The notes under the pieces are model-generated. The model saw only the letters and a program-made list of their open reading frames with translations, was not told the DNA's origin and did no database searches. From assembly GCF_029892045.1 (NCBI RefSeq), contig NZ_CP120368.1, positions 1,548,001 through 1,612,000 on the forward strand: 64,000 nucleotides of DNA. The letters run 5' to 3'. Both the position numbers and the translations under genes were made by a program. The stretch comes from Sinorhizobium numidicum. Lineage in GTDB: Bacteria; Pseudomonadota; Alphaproteobacteria; Rhizobiales; Rhizobiaceae. Below are positions 24,838 through 34,943 of this stretch, one piece after another. Positions within the stretch are counted from its first letter, which is position 1; every line of letters begins with the position of its first letter.

Positions 24838-24975
24838 AGAAGCTCCGTTGTTGTCTTTTGTGATAAAATCCTGCATGCAAGCGGATCACGACAGGCGTAT
24901 GCCAGAACGGATCTGCCGCGCTTCTGCCGAAGGCTTGTTTATAGCATTGCCGGCGAGTCCAACAGGAGGAAACGG

Positions 24976-25800
24976 ATGTTTCGTAATGGCTTCGGTCTGG
25001 TCAGTATGGGGAGCGTCTGCTTCGCCTTGATGACGGCCCCTGTTGCGGCGAATGCGAGCGCGCTCGCCCCCCACCGCGCCGTCTATGACCTCGAACTGAA
25101 GGACGCCTCCGAACGATCCGGCATTTCCGGTATGTATGGACGCATGGTCTACGAGTTCAACGGCTCGGCCTGCGAAGGCTATACGGTAAGTTTCAGGTTC
25201 GTCACCCAGGTGGATACCGGCGAGGAAGTTCGCCTGACCGACCAGCAGACGACCACTTACGAAGACACGAAGAACGGCAGCTTCCGCTTTCTGACCCGCT
25301 CCTTCACCGACGAGAAGTTGGATAAGGAGGTCCGCGGAAGCGCGCGTGACGAAAAATCCGGCGTTAAAGTCGAACTGACGGCTCCTGACAAGCGCGAGGT
25401 GGCGCTTGCCGAAAGCCGTTTCCCGACCGAGCACATGCTGGAGGTGATCGCGCGGGCGAAGAAAGGCGAGACGTTCTTCGAGGCCCGCATCTTCGATGGC
25501 TCCGATTCGGGAGACAAGACGCTGATCACATCGACCTTCGTCGGCAAGCCGCGCAAGCCGGCGCCGGACGACGCGGATGTCGGCAAGGCCGGCAAGCTCG
25601 CCGGGGAGAGCTACTGGCCGGTGACGATATCATACTTCAATGATGACAGAGGCAACGGCGACGCGCTGCCCATCTACCGCATGTCCTTCAAGCTTTATGA
25701 AAACGGCGTCACCCGCGATCTGACCATGGACTACGGAGAGTTCGTATTGAGTGGAAAACTCGCCAAACTCGAAGTCTTCAATGCGGAAGATTGCAAATAG
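24976..25800 (+). CDS. eipB: EipB-like periplasmic envelope-integrity protein (DUF1849)
   Basis: This 274-residue protein has an N-terminal signal sequence (MFRNGFGLVSMGSVCFALMT to about ANASA). A mature beta-rich domain then starts LAPHRAVYDLELKDASERSG. Two cysteines remain after processing, C66 (GSACEGY) and C273 (penultimate residue), the positions of the conserved disulfide of Brucella EipB. The FPTEHM and SYWPVTISYF blocks also match DUF1849. In Brucella EipB is a periplasmic beta-spiral protein needed for envelope stress resistance. The ATG at 24976 follows AGGAGG. It is divergent from the RidA gene; the symbol is by homology as I recognise it. Confidence 0.85.
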   Translation: MFRNGFGLVSMGSVCFALMTAPVAANASALAPHRAVYDLELKDASERSGISGMYGRMVYEFNGSACEGYTVSFRFVTQVDTGEEVRLTDQQTTTYEDTKNGSFRFLTRSFTDEKLDKEVRGSARDEKSGVKVELTAPDKREVALAESRFPTEHMLEVIARAKKGETFFEARIFDGSDSGDKTLITSTFVGKPRKPAPDDADVGKAGKLAGESYWPVTISYFNDDRGNGDALPIYRMSFKLYENGVTRDLTMDYGEFVLSGKLAKLEVFNAEDCK

Positions 25801-25976
25801 CGGCGGCAAAACAGACTTCCAGTCTTGATTTATCGGGCAGTTGCCGCTAAGGGGCTGTCCATTCCACACGTGAGGCATGGGATTTTCCGGGAGAAATCCG
25901 GACCGTTCCGCCGGTGGGTGCATCGACGATGCATTCGACGCCTTGCGGAGGTTCAACCGGAAAAGGAGACAAAGGC
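25801..25976 (+). promoter_or_regulatory. rpsB leader region
   Basis: The 176-bp upstream region contains several short dyads, such as TGCATCG-A-CGATGCA (25919-25933) and GGATTT/AAATCC around 25880-25898, before the AAAAGGAGA site. In many bacteria S2 represses its own mRNA through the leader. The structures here are compatible with that but do not match a motif I can name. Confidence 0.4.
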
Positions 25977-26744
25977 ATGGCATTGCCTGATTTTAGCATG
26001 CGCCAGCTTCTCGAAGCAGGCGTTCACTTCGGTCACCAGACGCACCGCTGGAACCCGAAGATGAAGCCGTACATCTTCGGCGACCGTAACAACGTCCACA
26101 TCATCGACCTCGCCCAGACCGTTCCGATGCTGTCGCGCGCCCTGCAGATCGTCAGCGATACCGTTGCAAACGGTGGTCGCGTTCTGTTCGTCGGCACCAA
26201 GCGCCAGGCTTCCGAAATCATTGCCGACGCTGCGAAGCGCTCTGCCCAGTACTACGTCAATGCCCGCTGGCTCGGCGGCATGATGACCAACTGGAAGACC
26301 ATCTCCAACTCGATCCAGCGCCTGCGCAAGCTTGACGAAATTCTCGCTTCGGAAGCCTCCGGCTTCACGAAGAAGGAGCGTCTGAACCTCGAGCGCGAGC
26401 GCGAGAAGCTGAACCGCGCGCTCGGCGGTATCCGCGACATGGGCGGCACGCCGGACCTGATGTTCATCATCGACACCAACAAGGAATCGATCGCGATCGA
26501 CGAAGCCAAGCGTCTTGGCATCCCGGTCGTTGCCGTTATCGACTCCAACTGCGATCCGGACCAGATCGACTATCCGATCCCGGGCAATGACGACGCGTCG
26601 CGTGCGATTGCGCTCTATTGCGATCTCATCGCTCGCGCTGCCATTGACGGTATTGCCCGTCAGCAGGGCGCGGCCGGTCGCGATATCGGTGCATCCGCCG
26701 AGGTTCCGGTCGAGCCGGCTCTCGACGAAGCCTCCGAAGCCTGA
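25977..26744 (+). CDS. rpsB: 30S ribosomal protein S2
   Basis: The 255-residue protein begins [29 protein letters not shown], the universal S2 N-terminus. It contains the [13 protein letters not shown] and [16 protein letters not shown] blocks. S2 binds the 30S subunit near S1 and is needed for initiation. The ATG at 25977 follows AAAAGGAGACAAAGGC. It is followed by tsf as in nearly all bacteria, but with a 252-bp gap that contains a hairpin. A short Ala/Glu/Pro-rich C-terminal tail ends the protein. Confidence 0.98.
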   Translation: MALPDFSMRQLLEAGVHFGHQTHRWNPKMKPYIFGDRNNVHIIDLAQTVPMLSRALQIVSDTVANGGRVLFVGTKRQASEIIADAAKRSAQYYVNARWLGGMMTNWKTISNSIQRLRKLDEILASEASGFTKKERLNLEREREKLNRALGGIRDMGGTPDLMFIIDTNKESIAIDEAKRLGIPVVAVIDSNCDPDQIDYPIPGNDDASRAIALYCDLIARAAIDGIARQQGAAGRDIGASAEVPVEPALDEASEA

Positions 26745-26796
26745 TCGGCCTGGGCGGCAGATTGAATGCTGCCGTACCGCATGAAATGTCAGGGCG

Positions 26797-26828
26797 AGGC
26801 CGTTTGTGATGGAAAATCTGAACGGCCT
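26797..26828 (+). terminator. Hairpin between rpsB and tsf
   Basis: Arms AGGCCGTT and AACGGCCT enclose a 16-base loop, then TGTTCTTTTTCT. It could be a partial terminator or attenuator that uncouples tsf from rpsB; the remaining 168 bp before tsf leave room for a second promoter. Confidence 0.6.
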
Positions 26829-26996
26829 TGTTCTTTTTCTGCTGGGAATGGCGCTGCCGACGGTCTGTCGCCCGCGCATCATCGCGATGAAAGCCTTCAT
26901 AACGATGTCACATAGAGAAGCCATTCCCTGCCAAACTTGCTGGCATTGCGCCACTCGCGGGTGAGCGCGCCAGCCAACCAGACAAGAGGCAAGAAG

Positions 26997-27920
26997 ATGA
27001 GTGTTACTGCCGCAATGGTGAAGGAACTGCGCGAAAAGACCGGCGCAGGCATGATGGATTGCAAGAAGGCGCTTGCTGAGACCAACGGCGACATGGAAGC
27101 CGCGATCGACTGGCTGCGCGCCAAGGGCATTGCCAAGGCCGACAAGAAGTCCGGCCGCACGGCTGCCGAGGGCCTCATCGGCATCGCCAGCGCCGGCAAC
27201 AAGGCTGTTGTCGTAGAGATCAATTCCGAAACCGACTTTGTCGCCCGTAACGATGCCTTCCAGGACCTCGTTCGCGGCGTGGCAGCCGTTGCTGTTGGCA
27301 CCGACGGCTCGGTTGAAGCGATCAGCGCTGCCCTCTACCCGGCGACCGGCAAGTCCGTCGCCGACACGATCACCGATGCGATTGCAACCATCGGCGAGAA
27401 CATGACGCTGCGCCGCGCGGCACTCCTGTCCGTCGATGAGGGCGTGGTCGCGACCTACGTCCACAATTCGGTTGCCGATGGTCTCGGCAAGCTCGGCGTG
27501 CTGGTCGCGCTGAAGTCGAGCGGCGACAAGGAAGCGCTGAACGCAATCGGCCGCCAGGTTGCTATGCATGTGGCGGCGACCAACCCGCTGGCCGTCCGCC
27601 CGAGCGAGATCGACCCGGCGGTTGCCGAGCGCGAGCGCAATGTTTTCATCGAACAGTCGCGTGCATCGGGCAAGCCGGAGAACATCATCGAAAAGATGGT
27701 CGAAGGCCGCATGCGCAAGTTCTTCGAAGAAGTCGCCCTGCTTTCGCAGGCTTTCGTCATGAACCCGGACCAGACTGTGGAAGCAGCAATCAAGGAAGCC
27801 GAAAAAACCGTCGGTGCGCCGATCGAGGTTGCCGGCATCGCGCGCCTGCTGCTCGGCGAAGGCGTCCAGAAGGAAGAGTCGGATTTCGCAGCAGAAGTTG
27901 CAGCGGCCGCAAAGGGTTGA
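26997..27920 (+). CDS. tsf: Elongation factor Ts
   Basis: The 307-residue factor exchanges GDP for GTP on EF-Tu. The N-terminal UBA-like domain contains [19 protein letters not shown], the TDFVARN motif that inserts in EF-Tu is present ([10 protein letters not shown] near residue 80), and the two-lobed core follows. The ATG at 26997 follows AAGAGGCAAGAAG. Length is standard for the long proteobacterial form. It forms the classic rpsB-tsf-pyrH-frr order. Confidence 0.98.
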   Translation: MSVTAAMVKELREKTGAGMMDCKKALAETNGDMEAAIDWLRAKGIAKADKKSGRTAAEGLIGIASAGNKAVVVEINSETDFVARNDAFQDLVRGVAAVAVGTDGSVEAISAALYPATGKSVADTITDAIATIGENMTLRRAALLSVDEGVVATYVHNSVADGLGKLGVLVALKSSGDKEALNAIGRQVAMHVAATNPLAVRPSEIDPAVAERERNVFIEQSRASGKPENIIEKMVEGRMRKFFEEVALLSQAFVMNPDQTVEAAIKEAEKTVGAPIEVAGIARLLLGEGVQKEESDFAAEVAAAAKG

Positions 27921-27948
27921 TTTCTTCATCCTGATTGGGGAAACGTGG

Positions 27949-27974
27949 GGGCATCGCGTGACAACGCGGTGCCC
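27949..27974 (+). terminator. Strong hairpin between tsf and pyrH
   Basis: An 11-bp stem (GGGCATCGCGT with ACGCGGTGCCC, one G-U pair) closes a 4-base loop 29 bp after the tsf stop. No long T-run follows, so it may be a partial terminator or an mRNA-end stabiliser. Confidence 0.55.
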
Positions 27975-28111
27975 TTCGTGTATCCGGCATCCGTCAATGG
28001 GTCTGGCCTGCCGGAATTGCCTCGGAGCGGTCGATACCGTGCACCCAGATTACGTCCCAGCCGCTGTGCGCCGTCTCTCGCACATGCGTGCCGTTCTGTT
28101 CAGGAGTGATG

Positions 28112-28834
28112 ATGTCGGCCAAGCCAATCTACAAGCGCGTTCTTCTCAAAGCCTCCGGTGAAGCGTTGATGGGAAGCCAGGGCTTCGGCATCGACGTGGC
28201 AGTCGCCGATCGGATAGCCTCCGATATCGCCGAGGCGCGTGCGATGGGCGTCGAGGTCGGCGTCGTCGTCGGCGGCGGCAACATTTTCCGCGGCGTTGCG
28301 GTTGCCTCCAAAGGCGGCGACCGAGTGACGGGTGACCACATGGGCATGCTGGCGACGGTCATCAACGCTCTCGCGCTTGCGACGTCACTGCGTAAGCTCG
28401 ATGTCGATACGGTCGTTCTGTCGGCAATCGCAATGCCGGAGATCTGTGAAAGCTTCTCGCAGCGCGCAACGCTTTATCATCTCTCGCTTGGTCGCGTCGT
28501 GATCTTTGCCGGTGGCACCGGCAATCCGTTCTTCACGACGGATTCCGCAGCGGCGCTTCGCGCAGCGGAGATGGGGGCGGAGGCGATTTTCAAGGGAACG
28601 CAGGTCGACGGCATCTATTCCGCCGATCCGAAGAAAGACCCCTCGGCGACCCGTTTCGAGCGCCTGACCCATAGCGAGGTCCTCGACAAGGGATTGGCCG
28701 TGATGGATGTTGCAGCCGTGGCGCTCGCGCGGGAAAATGCTATTCCGATCATCGTCTTCTCGATCCACGAGAAGGGCGGTTTCGCGGAGATATTGACCGG
28801 TGGCGGTCATGCCACCATGGTGACGGATAATTGA
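28112..28834 (+). CDS. pyrH: Uridylate kinase (UMP kinase)
   Basis: The 240-residue hexameric amino-acid-kinase-fold enzyme phosphorylates UMP to UDP. Visible signatures are YKRVLLKASGEALMG at the N-terminus, the GVVVGGGNIFRG loop, FAGGTGNPFFTTDSAA and KGTQVDGIYSADPKKDP. The start at 28112 is preferred over the adjacent ATG at 28109 because of AGGAG spacing. The product feeds UDP-sugars and nucleotides to the envelope genes downstream. Bacterial PyrH is allosterically activated by GTP and inhibited by UTP. Confidence 0.97.
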   Translation: MSAKPIYKRVLLKASGEALMGSQGFGIDVAVADRIASDIAEARAMGVEVGVVVGGGNIFRGVAVASKGGDRVTGDHMGMLATVINALALATSLRKLDVDTVVLSAIAMPEICESFSQRATLYHLSLGRVVIFAGGTGNPFFTTDSAAALRAAEMGAEAIFKGTQVDGIYSADPKKDPSATRFERLTHSEVLDKGLAVMDVAAVALARENAIPIIVFSIHEKGGFAEILTGGGHATMVTDN

Positions 28835-28891
28835 TAAGCTGCAGAAGGGCCCGCAGGGGCCGTTGAAAGACAGGAACGGGAGTCTTGAGCC

Positions 28892-29452
28892 ATGAGTGAA
28901 GGTGTGGATCTGAAGGAACTGAAGCGCCGCATGGACGGAGCGATCTCCGCATTCAAGCATGACATCGCTTCGCTTCGTACCGGCCGCGCATCGGCAAATG
29001 TTCTCGATCCGGTGACCGTCGAAGCTTACGGTTCGCGCATGCCGCTGAACCAGGTCGCCAATATCACGGTTCCGGAGGCGCGGATGCTCTCGGTATCGGT
29101 ATGGGACAAGTCCATGGTCGCCGCCGTGGAGCGTGCGATACGGGAGTCCAATCTCGGCCTTAATCCGATTGTCGATGGGCAGAACCTGCGCATTCCGCTG
29201 CCGGAACTGAACGAGGAGCGCCGTAAGTCGCTGGTCAAGGTCGCTCATGACTACGCGGAGAAAAGCAAGGTTGCGGTCCGCCATGTTCGCCGCGACGGTA
29301 TGGACGACCTGAAAAAAGCCGAAAAGGACGGTGAGATCGGCCAGGACGAGAGCCGTGCTCAATCCGAGCGCGTTCAAAAGATGACCGACGACATGATTTC
29401 CGAAATCGACCGCTTGCTCGCGGAGAAGGAAAAGGAAATCATGCAGGTCTGA
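28892..29452 (+). CDS. frr: Ribosome recycling factor
   Basis: The 186-residue factor splits post-termination ribosomes together with EF-G. It shows the tRNA-mimic three-helix domain with [20 protein letters not shown] and [17 protein letters not shown], and ends [17 protein letters not shown]. Length is standard. It lies 57 bp after pyrH with a GGGAG site before the ATG, and uppS follows after 36 bp, so transcription probably continues through the cluster. Confidence 0.98.
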   Translation: MSEGVDLKELKRRMDGAISAFKHDIASLRTGRASANVLDPVTVEAYGSRMPLNQVANITVPEARMLSVSVWDKSMVAAVERAIRESNLGLNPIVDGQNLRIPLPELNEERRKSLVKVAHDYAEKSKVAVRHVRRDGMDDLKKAEKDGEIGQDESRAQSERVQKMTDDMISEIDRLLAEKEKEIMQV

Positions 29453-29488
29453 CGGCGGATATCCTGAGTCTCTATTTTCGGACAGCCC

Positions 29489-30232
29489 ATGCAAGAGCTT
29501 ATTCCCACAAACGTACCGGCCCACGTCGCGATTATCATGGACGGCAACGGTCGTTGGGCGAATGCGCGTGGACTGCCCCGTGCGATGGGGCATCGAAAAG
29601 GCGTCGAGGCGGTACGGGTCGCGGTCAAGACGGCCGCAGAGCTTGGCATTCGCTATTTGACCCTTTTCGCGTTCTCCTCGGAAAACTGGAGCCGGCCGGA
29701 AGCCGAGGTGAGCGACCTCATGGGCTTGCTAAAGGCCTTTATACGACGGGACTTGGCCGACCTGCACCGCGAGAACGTCCGCATCCGCGTCATTGGCGAC
29801 CGCACGAACCTCGGCAGTGATATCCTGCCGCTGCTGATCGAGGCTGAGGAAACGACGAGCGCGAACACCGGAATTACCTTGGTGATTGCGTTCAACTACG
29901 GTGCGCGAGACGAACTGGCGAGGGCCATGCGTCACCTGGCGACGGAAGTAGCCGCCGGCCGTCTTCGCCCCGACGAAATCACCGCGGACCGGATCACTGC
30001 GACGATCGATACCGCGGGCATCCCCGATCCCGATCTTATTCTTCGGACGAGCGGCGAGGAACGCCTTTCCAATTTTCTGCTTTGGCAGGGAGCCTATTCC
30101 GAATTGCTGTTCATACCCGAACTCTGGCCGGATTTCACACGCGAGACATTTCTCGCGGCGATTGAAAAATATGCCTGCCGCGAGCGCCGCTTCGGCGGCC
30201 TCTCGCAACCGACTCTGGCGGTCGGCTCCTGA
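29489..30232 (+). CDS. uppS: Undecaprenyl diphosphate synthase (cis-prenyltransferase)
   Basis: The 247-residue enzyme makes the C55 lipid carrier for peptidoglycan and polysaccharide synthesis. It has the catalytic [11 protein letters not shown] (D of the MDGN motif), the [11 protein letters not shown] box and the [19 protein letters not shown] substrate/Mg box near the C-terminus. Length is normal. Its TGA overlaps the cdsA ATG by one base, so the two are translationally coupled. This fits the joint need for C55 carrier and phospholipid precursors. Confidence 0.97.
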   Translation: MQELIPTNVPAHVAIIMDGNGRWANARGLPRAMGHRKGVEAVRVAVKTAAELGIRYLTLFAFSSENWSRPEAEVSDLMGLLKAFIRRDLADLHRENVRIRVIGDRTNLGSDILPLLIEAEETTSANTGITLVIAFNYGARDELARAMRHLATEVAAGRLRPDEITADRITATIDTAGIPDPDLILRTSGEERLSNFLLWQGAYSELLFIPELWPDFTRETFLAAIEKYACRERRFGGLSQPTLAVGS

Positions 30233-31065
30233 TGCAAACTGAACTCAAGTCGCGGATCGCCTCCGGCGCTGTACTCGCCGCAGTTGCCCTTGGCGCCACC
30301 TGGGCGGGCGGGTTCGCATTCCAGCTCCTCGCGGTCGCGATCAGCTTGCTGGTCTACTATGAATGGTCGACGGTAACGAAGCTCGCTGAACGGGATTTCC
30401 AAGGCAACGCTTTCGGGTGGTTGTCGCAGGCCGTCATCGCTGCGCTCGTTCTCCTCGATTATATGCCACTCACTCTGCCTGTCCTCGTCACCTGTGCAGC
30501 CATCGCCGCTCTTTGGGTGGGGCTCAGGAAGACGAGTTGGTGGCTGTTCGGCGGCATTGTCTACGCCGGTTTGACCGGCATATCGCTGGCTGCGATTCGC
30601 GGGGCGGATTATCTCGGGCTGGTGGCGATGCTGTTCGTGTTCGCCGTGGTCTGGGGAACGGATATTTTCGCCTATTTCACCGGCCGGGCGCTTGGAGGGC
30701 CGAAACTGGCGCCCGCAATCTCGCCGGGCAAGACCTGGTCGGGGGCAATCGGCGGCACGATGTGTGGCGTTCTTGCAGGCGTCGCCGTCTTTATGGCTCA
30801 TTTCTCACTGCAAGATCTGCGTATCCCGCTCATCGCGCTGGTGCTATCCGTCGCCAGTCAGGTGGGGGATCTGTTCGAATCCTTCATCAAACGCCGCTTC
30901 GGCGTGAAAGATTCGGGTCGGCTGATCCCCGGGCATGGCGGGGTCATGGACAGGGTCGACGGATTGATATTCGCCTGTGGCGCCGCGTTGCTTCTGGTGC
31001 TGGGTCAGCTCCTGCTTGCCGGCGGGCGCGAGGTCCCCTTCGGTTCGGTTCTGTTAGGTCTCTGA
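30232..31065 (+). CDS. cdsA: Phosphatidate cytidylyltransferase
   Basis: The 277-residue inner-membrane protein makes CDP-diacylglycerol from phosphatidate and CTP. Multiple membrane helices are visible, and the family signature lies near the C-terminus, in FIKRRFGVKDSGRLIPGHGG followed by VMDRVD. The ATG overlaps the uppS stop (TGATG). CDP-diacylglycerol feeds phosphatidylglycerol, cardiolipin (see cls at 55944) and, in rhizobia, phosphatidylcholine by the Pcs route. A RIME-like repeat separates it from rseP. Confidence 0.96.
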   Translation: MQTELKSRIASGAVLAAVALGATWAGGFAFQLLAVAISLLVYYEWSTVTKLAERDFQGNAFGWLSQAVIAALVLLDYMPLTLPVLVTCAAIAALWVGLRKTSWWLFGGIVYAGLTGISLAAIRGADYLGLVAMLFVFAVVWGTDIFAYFTGRALGGPKLAPAISPGKTWSGAIGGTMCGVLAGVAVFMAHFSLQDLRIPLIALVLSVASQVGDLFESFIKRRFGVKDSGRLIPGHGGVMDRVDGLIFACGAALLLVLGQLLLAGGREVPFGSVLLGL

Positions 31066-31076
31066 AACTGCCGGAC

Positions 31077-31172
31077 GTTCCTTAAATCGGGATCGAATTG
31101 AGTGTAAACTTATGCAGCTATTCGAAATGTGGCAGCCTCCGCGCCTGTGAGGAGGCGAGGCGCCGCGACAGC
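31077..31172 (+). repeat. RIME-like palindromic repeat, diverged copy
   Basis: Module A is eroded (GTTCCTTAAATCG then GATCGAATTGAG). Module B is ATGCAGCTATTCGAAATGTG. The module C hairpin keeps pairing with changed bases (CGCCT/AGGCG in place of CGTCT/AGACG). It lies between cdsA and rseP on the same strand. Confidence 0.7.
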
Positions 31173-31191
31173 GGATGCGTTAGGAAATACG

Positions 31192-32316
31192 ATGAGCCTT
31201 CTGCTTAACAATCTGCAATACGCCATCCCCACGTTCCTGTTCCTGTTGACCTTGCTGGTCTTCGTTCACGAAATGGGGCACTACCTTGTTGGCCGTTGGT
31301 CGGGGATACGCATCGTCGCTTTCTCGGTCGGTTTCGGCCCGGAACTCTTCGGCTGGACCGACCGCCACGGCACCAGGTGGAAGTTTTGCGTCATCCCGCT
31401 TGGCGGCTATGTGAAATTCTTCGGCGACGAGGACGCGGCGAGCACGCCTGACTATCAGCGGCTCGAAAAGATTGCGCCGGAGGAGCGCGCCCGCACATTT
31501 CTGGGTGCCAAGCTATGGAAGCGAGCTGCAACCGTTGCTGCCGGCCCGATTGCCAACTTTCTTCTCGCGATCGCCATCTTTGCCGTCCTCTTCTCTATCT
31601 ATGGTCGCGCGGTTGCCGACCCGGTGGTGGCGATTGTCGCGCCAGGCAGTGCAGCGGAGAAGGCCGGCGTCCTGCCAGGGGACAAGCTGGTATCGATCGA
31701 CGGAACGCCGATTGCGACCTTCGACGATGTGCGCCGCTATGTCAGCGTTCGGCCAGAACTGCCGATCACCGTTCGAATCGAGCGTGATGGCGCCATGATC
31801 GACTTGCCCATGGTGCCGCAACGCACCGAATCCGTCGATCCGCTCGGCAATAAAGTAGAAGACGGCAAGATTGGCATCGGAACGAGCCAGGAGGCAGGCA
31901 ACTTCCGAATCGAAACCTATGGGCCTCTCGAAGCCGTCGGGCAGGGTGCCCTGCAGAGCTGGCGCATCGTCACCGGCACCTTCGACTATTTGTCGAATCT
32001 GGTCGTCGGCCGAATGAAAGCGGATCAGGTGGGGGGGCCGATCCGTATCGCTCAGATGTCCGGTCAGATGGCGAAGCTGGGCATTGCCGAAGTGCTGAAC
32101 TTTGCGGCTGTCCTTTCGGTTTCCATTGGATTGCTTAACCTCATGCCCGTGCCGGTCCTTGATGGCGGCCATCTCATGTTTTATGCGGTGGAGGCGTTGC
32201 GCGGGAAGCCAGTCAGCCCGGCAGCGCAGGATGTCGCGTTCCGTATCGGATTCGCCATGGTGCTGATGCTCACGGTCTTCGCGGCTTGGAACGATATCAA
32301 TTGGCTCTTTGGATAG
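31192..32316 (+). CDS. rseP: RIP metalloprotease RseP (site-2 protease)
   Basis: The 374-residue intramembrane zinc protease has HEMGH at residues 26-30 in the first membrane helix and LDGGH near 323-327 in the third; together these bind zinc. A periplasmic PDZ domain lies between (about 120-205, SAAEKAGVLPGDKLVSIDG). RseP-type proteases release membrane-held regulators such as anti-sigma factors and clear signal peptides. The ATG at 31192 (MSLLLNNLQYAIP) has a TAGGAA site; an open frame upstream runs through the repeat and is not used. bamA follows, as in E. coli. Confidence 0.95.
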   Translation: MSLLLNNLQYAIPTFLFLLTLLVFVHEMGHYLVGRWSGIRIVAFSVGFGPELFGWTDRHGTRWKFCVIPLGGYVKFFGDEDAASTPDYQRLEKIAPEERARTFLGAKLWKRAATVAAGPIANFLLAIAIFAVLFSIYGRAVADPVVAIVAPGSAAEKAGVLPGDKLVSIDGTPIATFDDVRRYVSVRPELPITVRIERDGAMIDLPMVPQRTESVDPLGNKVEDGKIGIGTSQEAGNFRIETYGPLEAVGQGALQSWRIVTGTFDYLSNLVVGRMKADQVGGPIRIAQMSGQMAKLGIAEVLNFAAVLSVSIGLLNLMPVPVLDGGHLMFYAVEALRGKPVSPAAQDVAFRIGFAMVLMLTVFAAWNDINWLFG

Positions 32317-32421
32317 AGCTCCGGCCGTTGACAGGGTGTGCTGATCTTTATGGATTTAGTGAACGATTGAATTTCAGCGGCTTGCTCTGCAACGATTTGT
32401 TTACGATAAGGCGAGGCTGTA

Positions 32422-32437
32422 GTGGCTGTTAAGCCAC
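32422..32437 (+). promoter_or_regulatory. Small hairpin in the bamA leader
   Basis: GTGGCT-gtta-AGCCAC forms a 6-bp stem 130 bp upstream of bamA in the 250-bp rseP-bamA gap. Its function is unknown. The rest of this gap is AT-rich and probably holds a bamA promoter, but I found no clear sigma boxes. Confidence 0.35.
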
Positions 32438-32566
32438 GGTTCGAATTGAAGTAAACAGAAATTAACGAGCTGGCTTGCTTGTATGGGAAAAGCGGGTAAA
32501 ACGGCAACCGTGACCGGAGTCGGTACGAAATTGCCGCGGGACGTTGGGAAAAGGTAAGATTTGAAC

Positions 32567-34900
32567 ATGAAAGCTGGTTCAAGGTTTTTGAACGCGGTGT
32601 CGGCGTTTGCGCTTTCGGCAAGCATGGTTGCCACGGGTACCGGTGTTGGATTGATCGCCGGGACGTCGGTCGCACAAGCCGCGGTCATCAATCGTGTCGA
32701 AGTACGTGGTGCCACCCGTGTGAGTGCGGAAACCGTCCGTGCGAACATAACGATCGTTCCCGGCAAGAGCTTTAGCAATGCCGATATCGACGCTTCGGTG
32801 AAGCGCCTGTATGCGACCGGCTATTTCTCTGATGTAAGCATCACCGTTTCAGGCGGTACGCTCGTCGTCAGTGTCAGCGAAAACCAGCTCGTGAACCAAG
32901 TGGTCTTCAACGGCAACCGCAAGATCAAGGACGACAAGCTTCAGGGTGTCGTGCGGACCCAGCCGCTTGGCCCCTATAGTGAGGCCACGGTCGAAAGCGA
33001 TATTCAGGCCATTAAAAGTGCCTATGCTGCGATCGGGCGCAGCGACGTGACTGTGACGACGCAGGTCGTGCCAGTTGCCGAAGGTCGCGTCAATCTGGCC
33101 TTCGTCATCAATGAAGGTGAGCGCACGAAGATCACTCAGATCAACTTCGTCGGCAACGAAGTCTACAGCGATGGCCGCTTGCAGTCGGTGATTGCGACGA
33201 AAGAATCGGGCATTTTCTCGTTCCTGACGCGCAAGGACGTTTACAATCCGGACAAGTTGCGGGCCGATGAAGAGTTGCTGCGGCAGTTTTACTACAATCG
33301 CGGTTACGCCGATTTCCAGGTAATTTCGTCCGATGCGACGCTTAACGAAGAGACCAATGAATATACGGTGACGATCACCATTGAGGAAGGTCCGCGTTAT
33401 GACTTCGGCGCCATCAACGTCGAATCGACCGTTGAGGGCATCGATGCCGAAGAATTGAAAGGTCTGGTCCAGAGCCGTGAAGGCTCGGTCTACAAGGCCA
33501 AGGACATCCAGGAGACGATGAGTGAGATTTCGAAGCGGGTAGCTTCGGAGGGGTATCCCTTTGCTCGCGTGACGCCGCGCGGTAATCGCAATCTCGCTAA
33601 TCACACGATTTCGGTCGACTATCTCGTTGATCAGGGCGAGCGCGCCTATGTCGAGCGTATCGAGATTCGCGGCAACACCCGCACGCGTGACTACGTCATC
33701 CGTCGCGAGTTCGATGTCGGTGAAGGTGATGCCTTCAACCAGGAAATGATTGCGCGCGCCAAGCGCAGGCTTGAGGCGCTGGGCTATTTTTCGACGGTGA
33801 ACATTTCGACGGCGCCGGGCAGCGCAGCCGACCGCGTCATCATTATCGTCGATGTGCAGGATCAGTCGACTGGTTCGTTCGGCATCGGTGCCGGCTATTC
33901 GGCCGGCAGCGGCGGCGGGTTCCTTGTCGAAGCTTCGATCGAGGAGAAGAACTTCCTCGGACGCGGTCAGTATATTCGTCTGGCTGCCGGTCGTGGCGAA
34001 GATAGTCAGACTTACAATGTTTCGTTCACCGAACCGTATTTCCTTGGATATCGTCTGGCCGCCGGCTTCGATCTGTTCAAGAACGAGAACGACTTTGATG
34101 ACGATCACTATAGCTATAACGACCAGGGCATCAGCCTGCGTGTAACGGCACCGATCACCGAGAACCTCTCGACGACGCTGCGCTATAACTACACGGAGCT
34201 CGAGTACTTCGGCGATGAGGACGAGCTTTCGTCGCCTTATATTCGAGCGATCAACGACAGCCCGTGGACGCGCTCCTCGGTGTCGCAGTCGATCACCTAC
34301 AACACGCTTGACGACGTTCAGCTGCCGCATGAGGGCATCCTCGCGACCGTGACGCAGGAGTTTGCCGGGCTTGGTGGTACATCCGACTTTTACAAGCTCA
34401 CCGGTAAGGCCAAGTGGTATTACACGGTAAGCGACGAGGCGGACATCATCGCGTCGCTCGCAGGAAGTGCCGGTCACGTGTTCAAGACGTCCGGTTCCAT
34501 GGAGGTCTTCGACCAGTTCCAGTTGGGCAGCAACGACATCCGAGGCTTCGAGCGCAACGGCATCGGTCCGCGTGCCAACAACGGCGACGCGCTGGGCGGC
34601 ACGACCTATTTCACCGCGTCGGCCGAAGCGTCGTTCCCGCTTCCTGGGATCCCGCGCGACAGCGGCTTCCGTGGTGCGTTCTTCGTCGATGCAGGCACGC
34701 TCTACGGTAACGATTTGGATCTGACCGGACCCGGCGAATTCGCACGTGGCACAGATGCGTCCTTGCGTGCGTCCGTCGGCGTCAGCCTGATCTGGGCTTC
34801 GCCGTTCGGCCCGCTGCGCGTCGATTACGCGGTACCGGTCGCGAAGGAAGATTTCGACGAAGTCCAGAACTTCAAGTTCGGTATCAACTCGTCGTTCTGA
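32567..34900 (+). CDS. bamA: Outer membrane protein assembly factor BamA
   Basis: The 777-residue outer-membrane protein inserts beta-barrel proteins. A signal sequence ([20 protein letters not shown] to about AQA) is followed by five POTRA repeats (about 40-370) and a 16-strand barrel ending GINSSF, with the terminal aromatic expected of outer-membrane barrels. The lid-lock signature of loop 6 appears as [15 protein letters not shown] at 32567 is used; a TTG at 32561 has better ribosome-site spacing (AAAAGG plus six bases) and would add two residues. The gene sits between rseP and lpxD, the conserved envelope order. Confidence 0.96.
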   Translation: MKAGSRFLNAVSAFALSASMVATGTGVGLIAGTSVAQAAVINRVEVRGATRVSAETVRANITIVPGKSFSNADIDASVKRLYATGYFSDVSITVSGGTLVVSVSENQLVNQVVFNGNRKIKDDKLQGVVRTQPLGPYSEATVESDIQAIKSAYAAIGRSDVTVTTQVVPVAEGRVNLAFVINEGERTKITQINFVGNEVYSDGRLQSVIATKESGIFSFLTRKDVYNPDKLRADEELLRQFYYNRGYADFQVISSDATLNEETNEYTVTITIEEGPRYDFGAINVESTVEGIDAEELKGLVQSREGSVYKAKDIQETMSEISKRVASEGYPFARVTPRGNRNLANHTISVDYLVDQGERAYVERIEIRGNTRTRDYVIRREFDVGEGDAFNQEMIARAKRRLEALGYFSTVNISTAPGSAADRVIIIVDVQDQSTGSFGIGAGYSAGSGGGFLVEASIEEKNFLGRGQYIRLAAGRGEDSQTYNVSFTEPYFLGYRLAAGFDLFKNENDFDDDHYSYNDQGISLRVTAPITENLSTTLRYNYTELEYFGDEDELSSPYIRAINDSPWTRSSVSQSITYNTLDDVQLPHEGILATVTQEFAGLGGTSDFYKLTGKAKWYYTVSDEADIIASLAGSAGHVFKTSGSMEVFDQFQLGSNDIRGFERNGIGPRANNGDALGGTTYFTASAEASFPLPGIPRDSGFRGAFFVDAGTLYGNDLDLTGPGEFARGTDASLRASVGVSLIWASPFGPLRVDYAVPVAKEDFDEVQNFKFGINSSF

Positions 34901-34943
34901 TAAGAGCAGTCCAGAACTGCCAGAAAATCGTTCTGGAGTGTCC

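Noticed and set aside
25953..27929. Open frame of about 658 codons opposite rpsB and tsf
   Set aside because: Antisense shadow of two universally conserved genes; composition is Arg/His/Gly-rich and unlike a real protein.
28385..29593. Minus-strand frame of 402 codons opposite pyrH and frr
   Set aside because: Shadow of two core genes; no coding features of its own.
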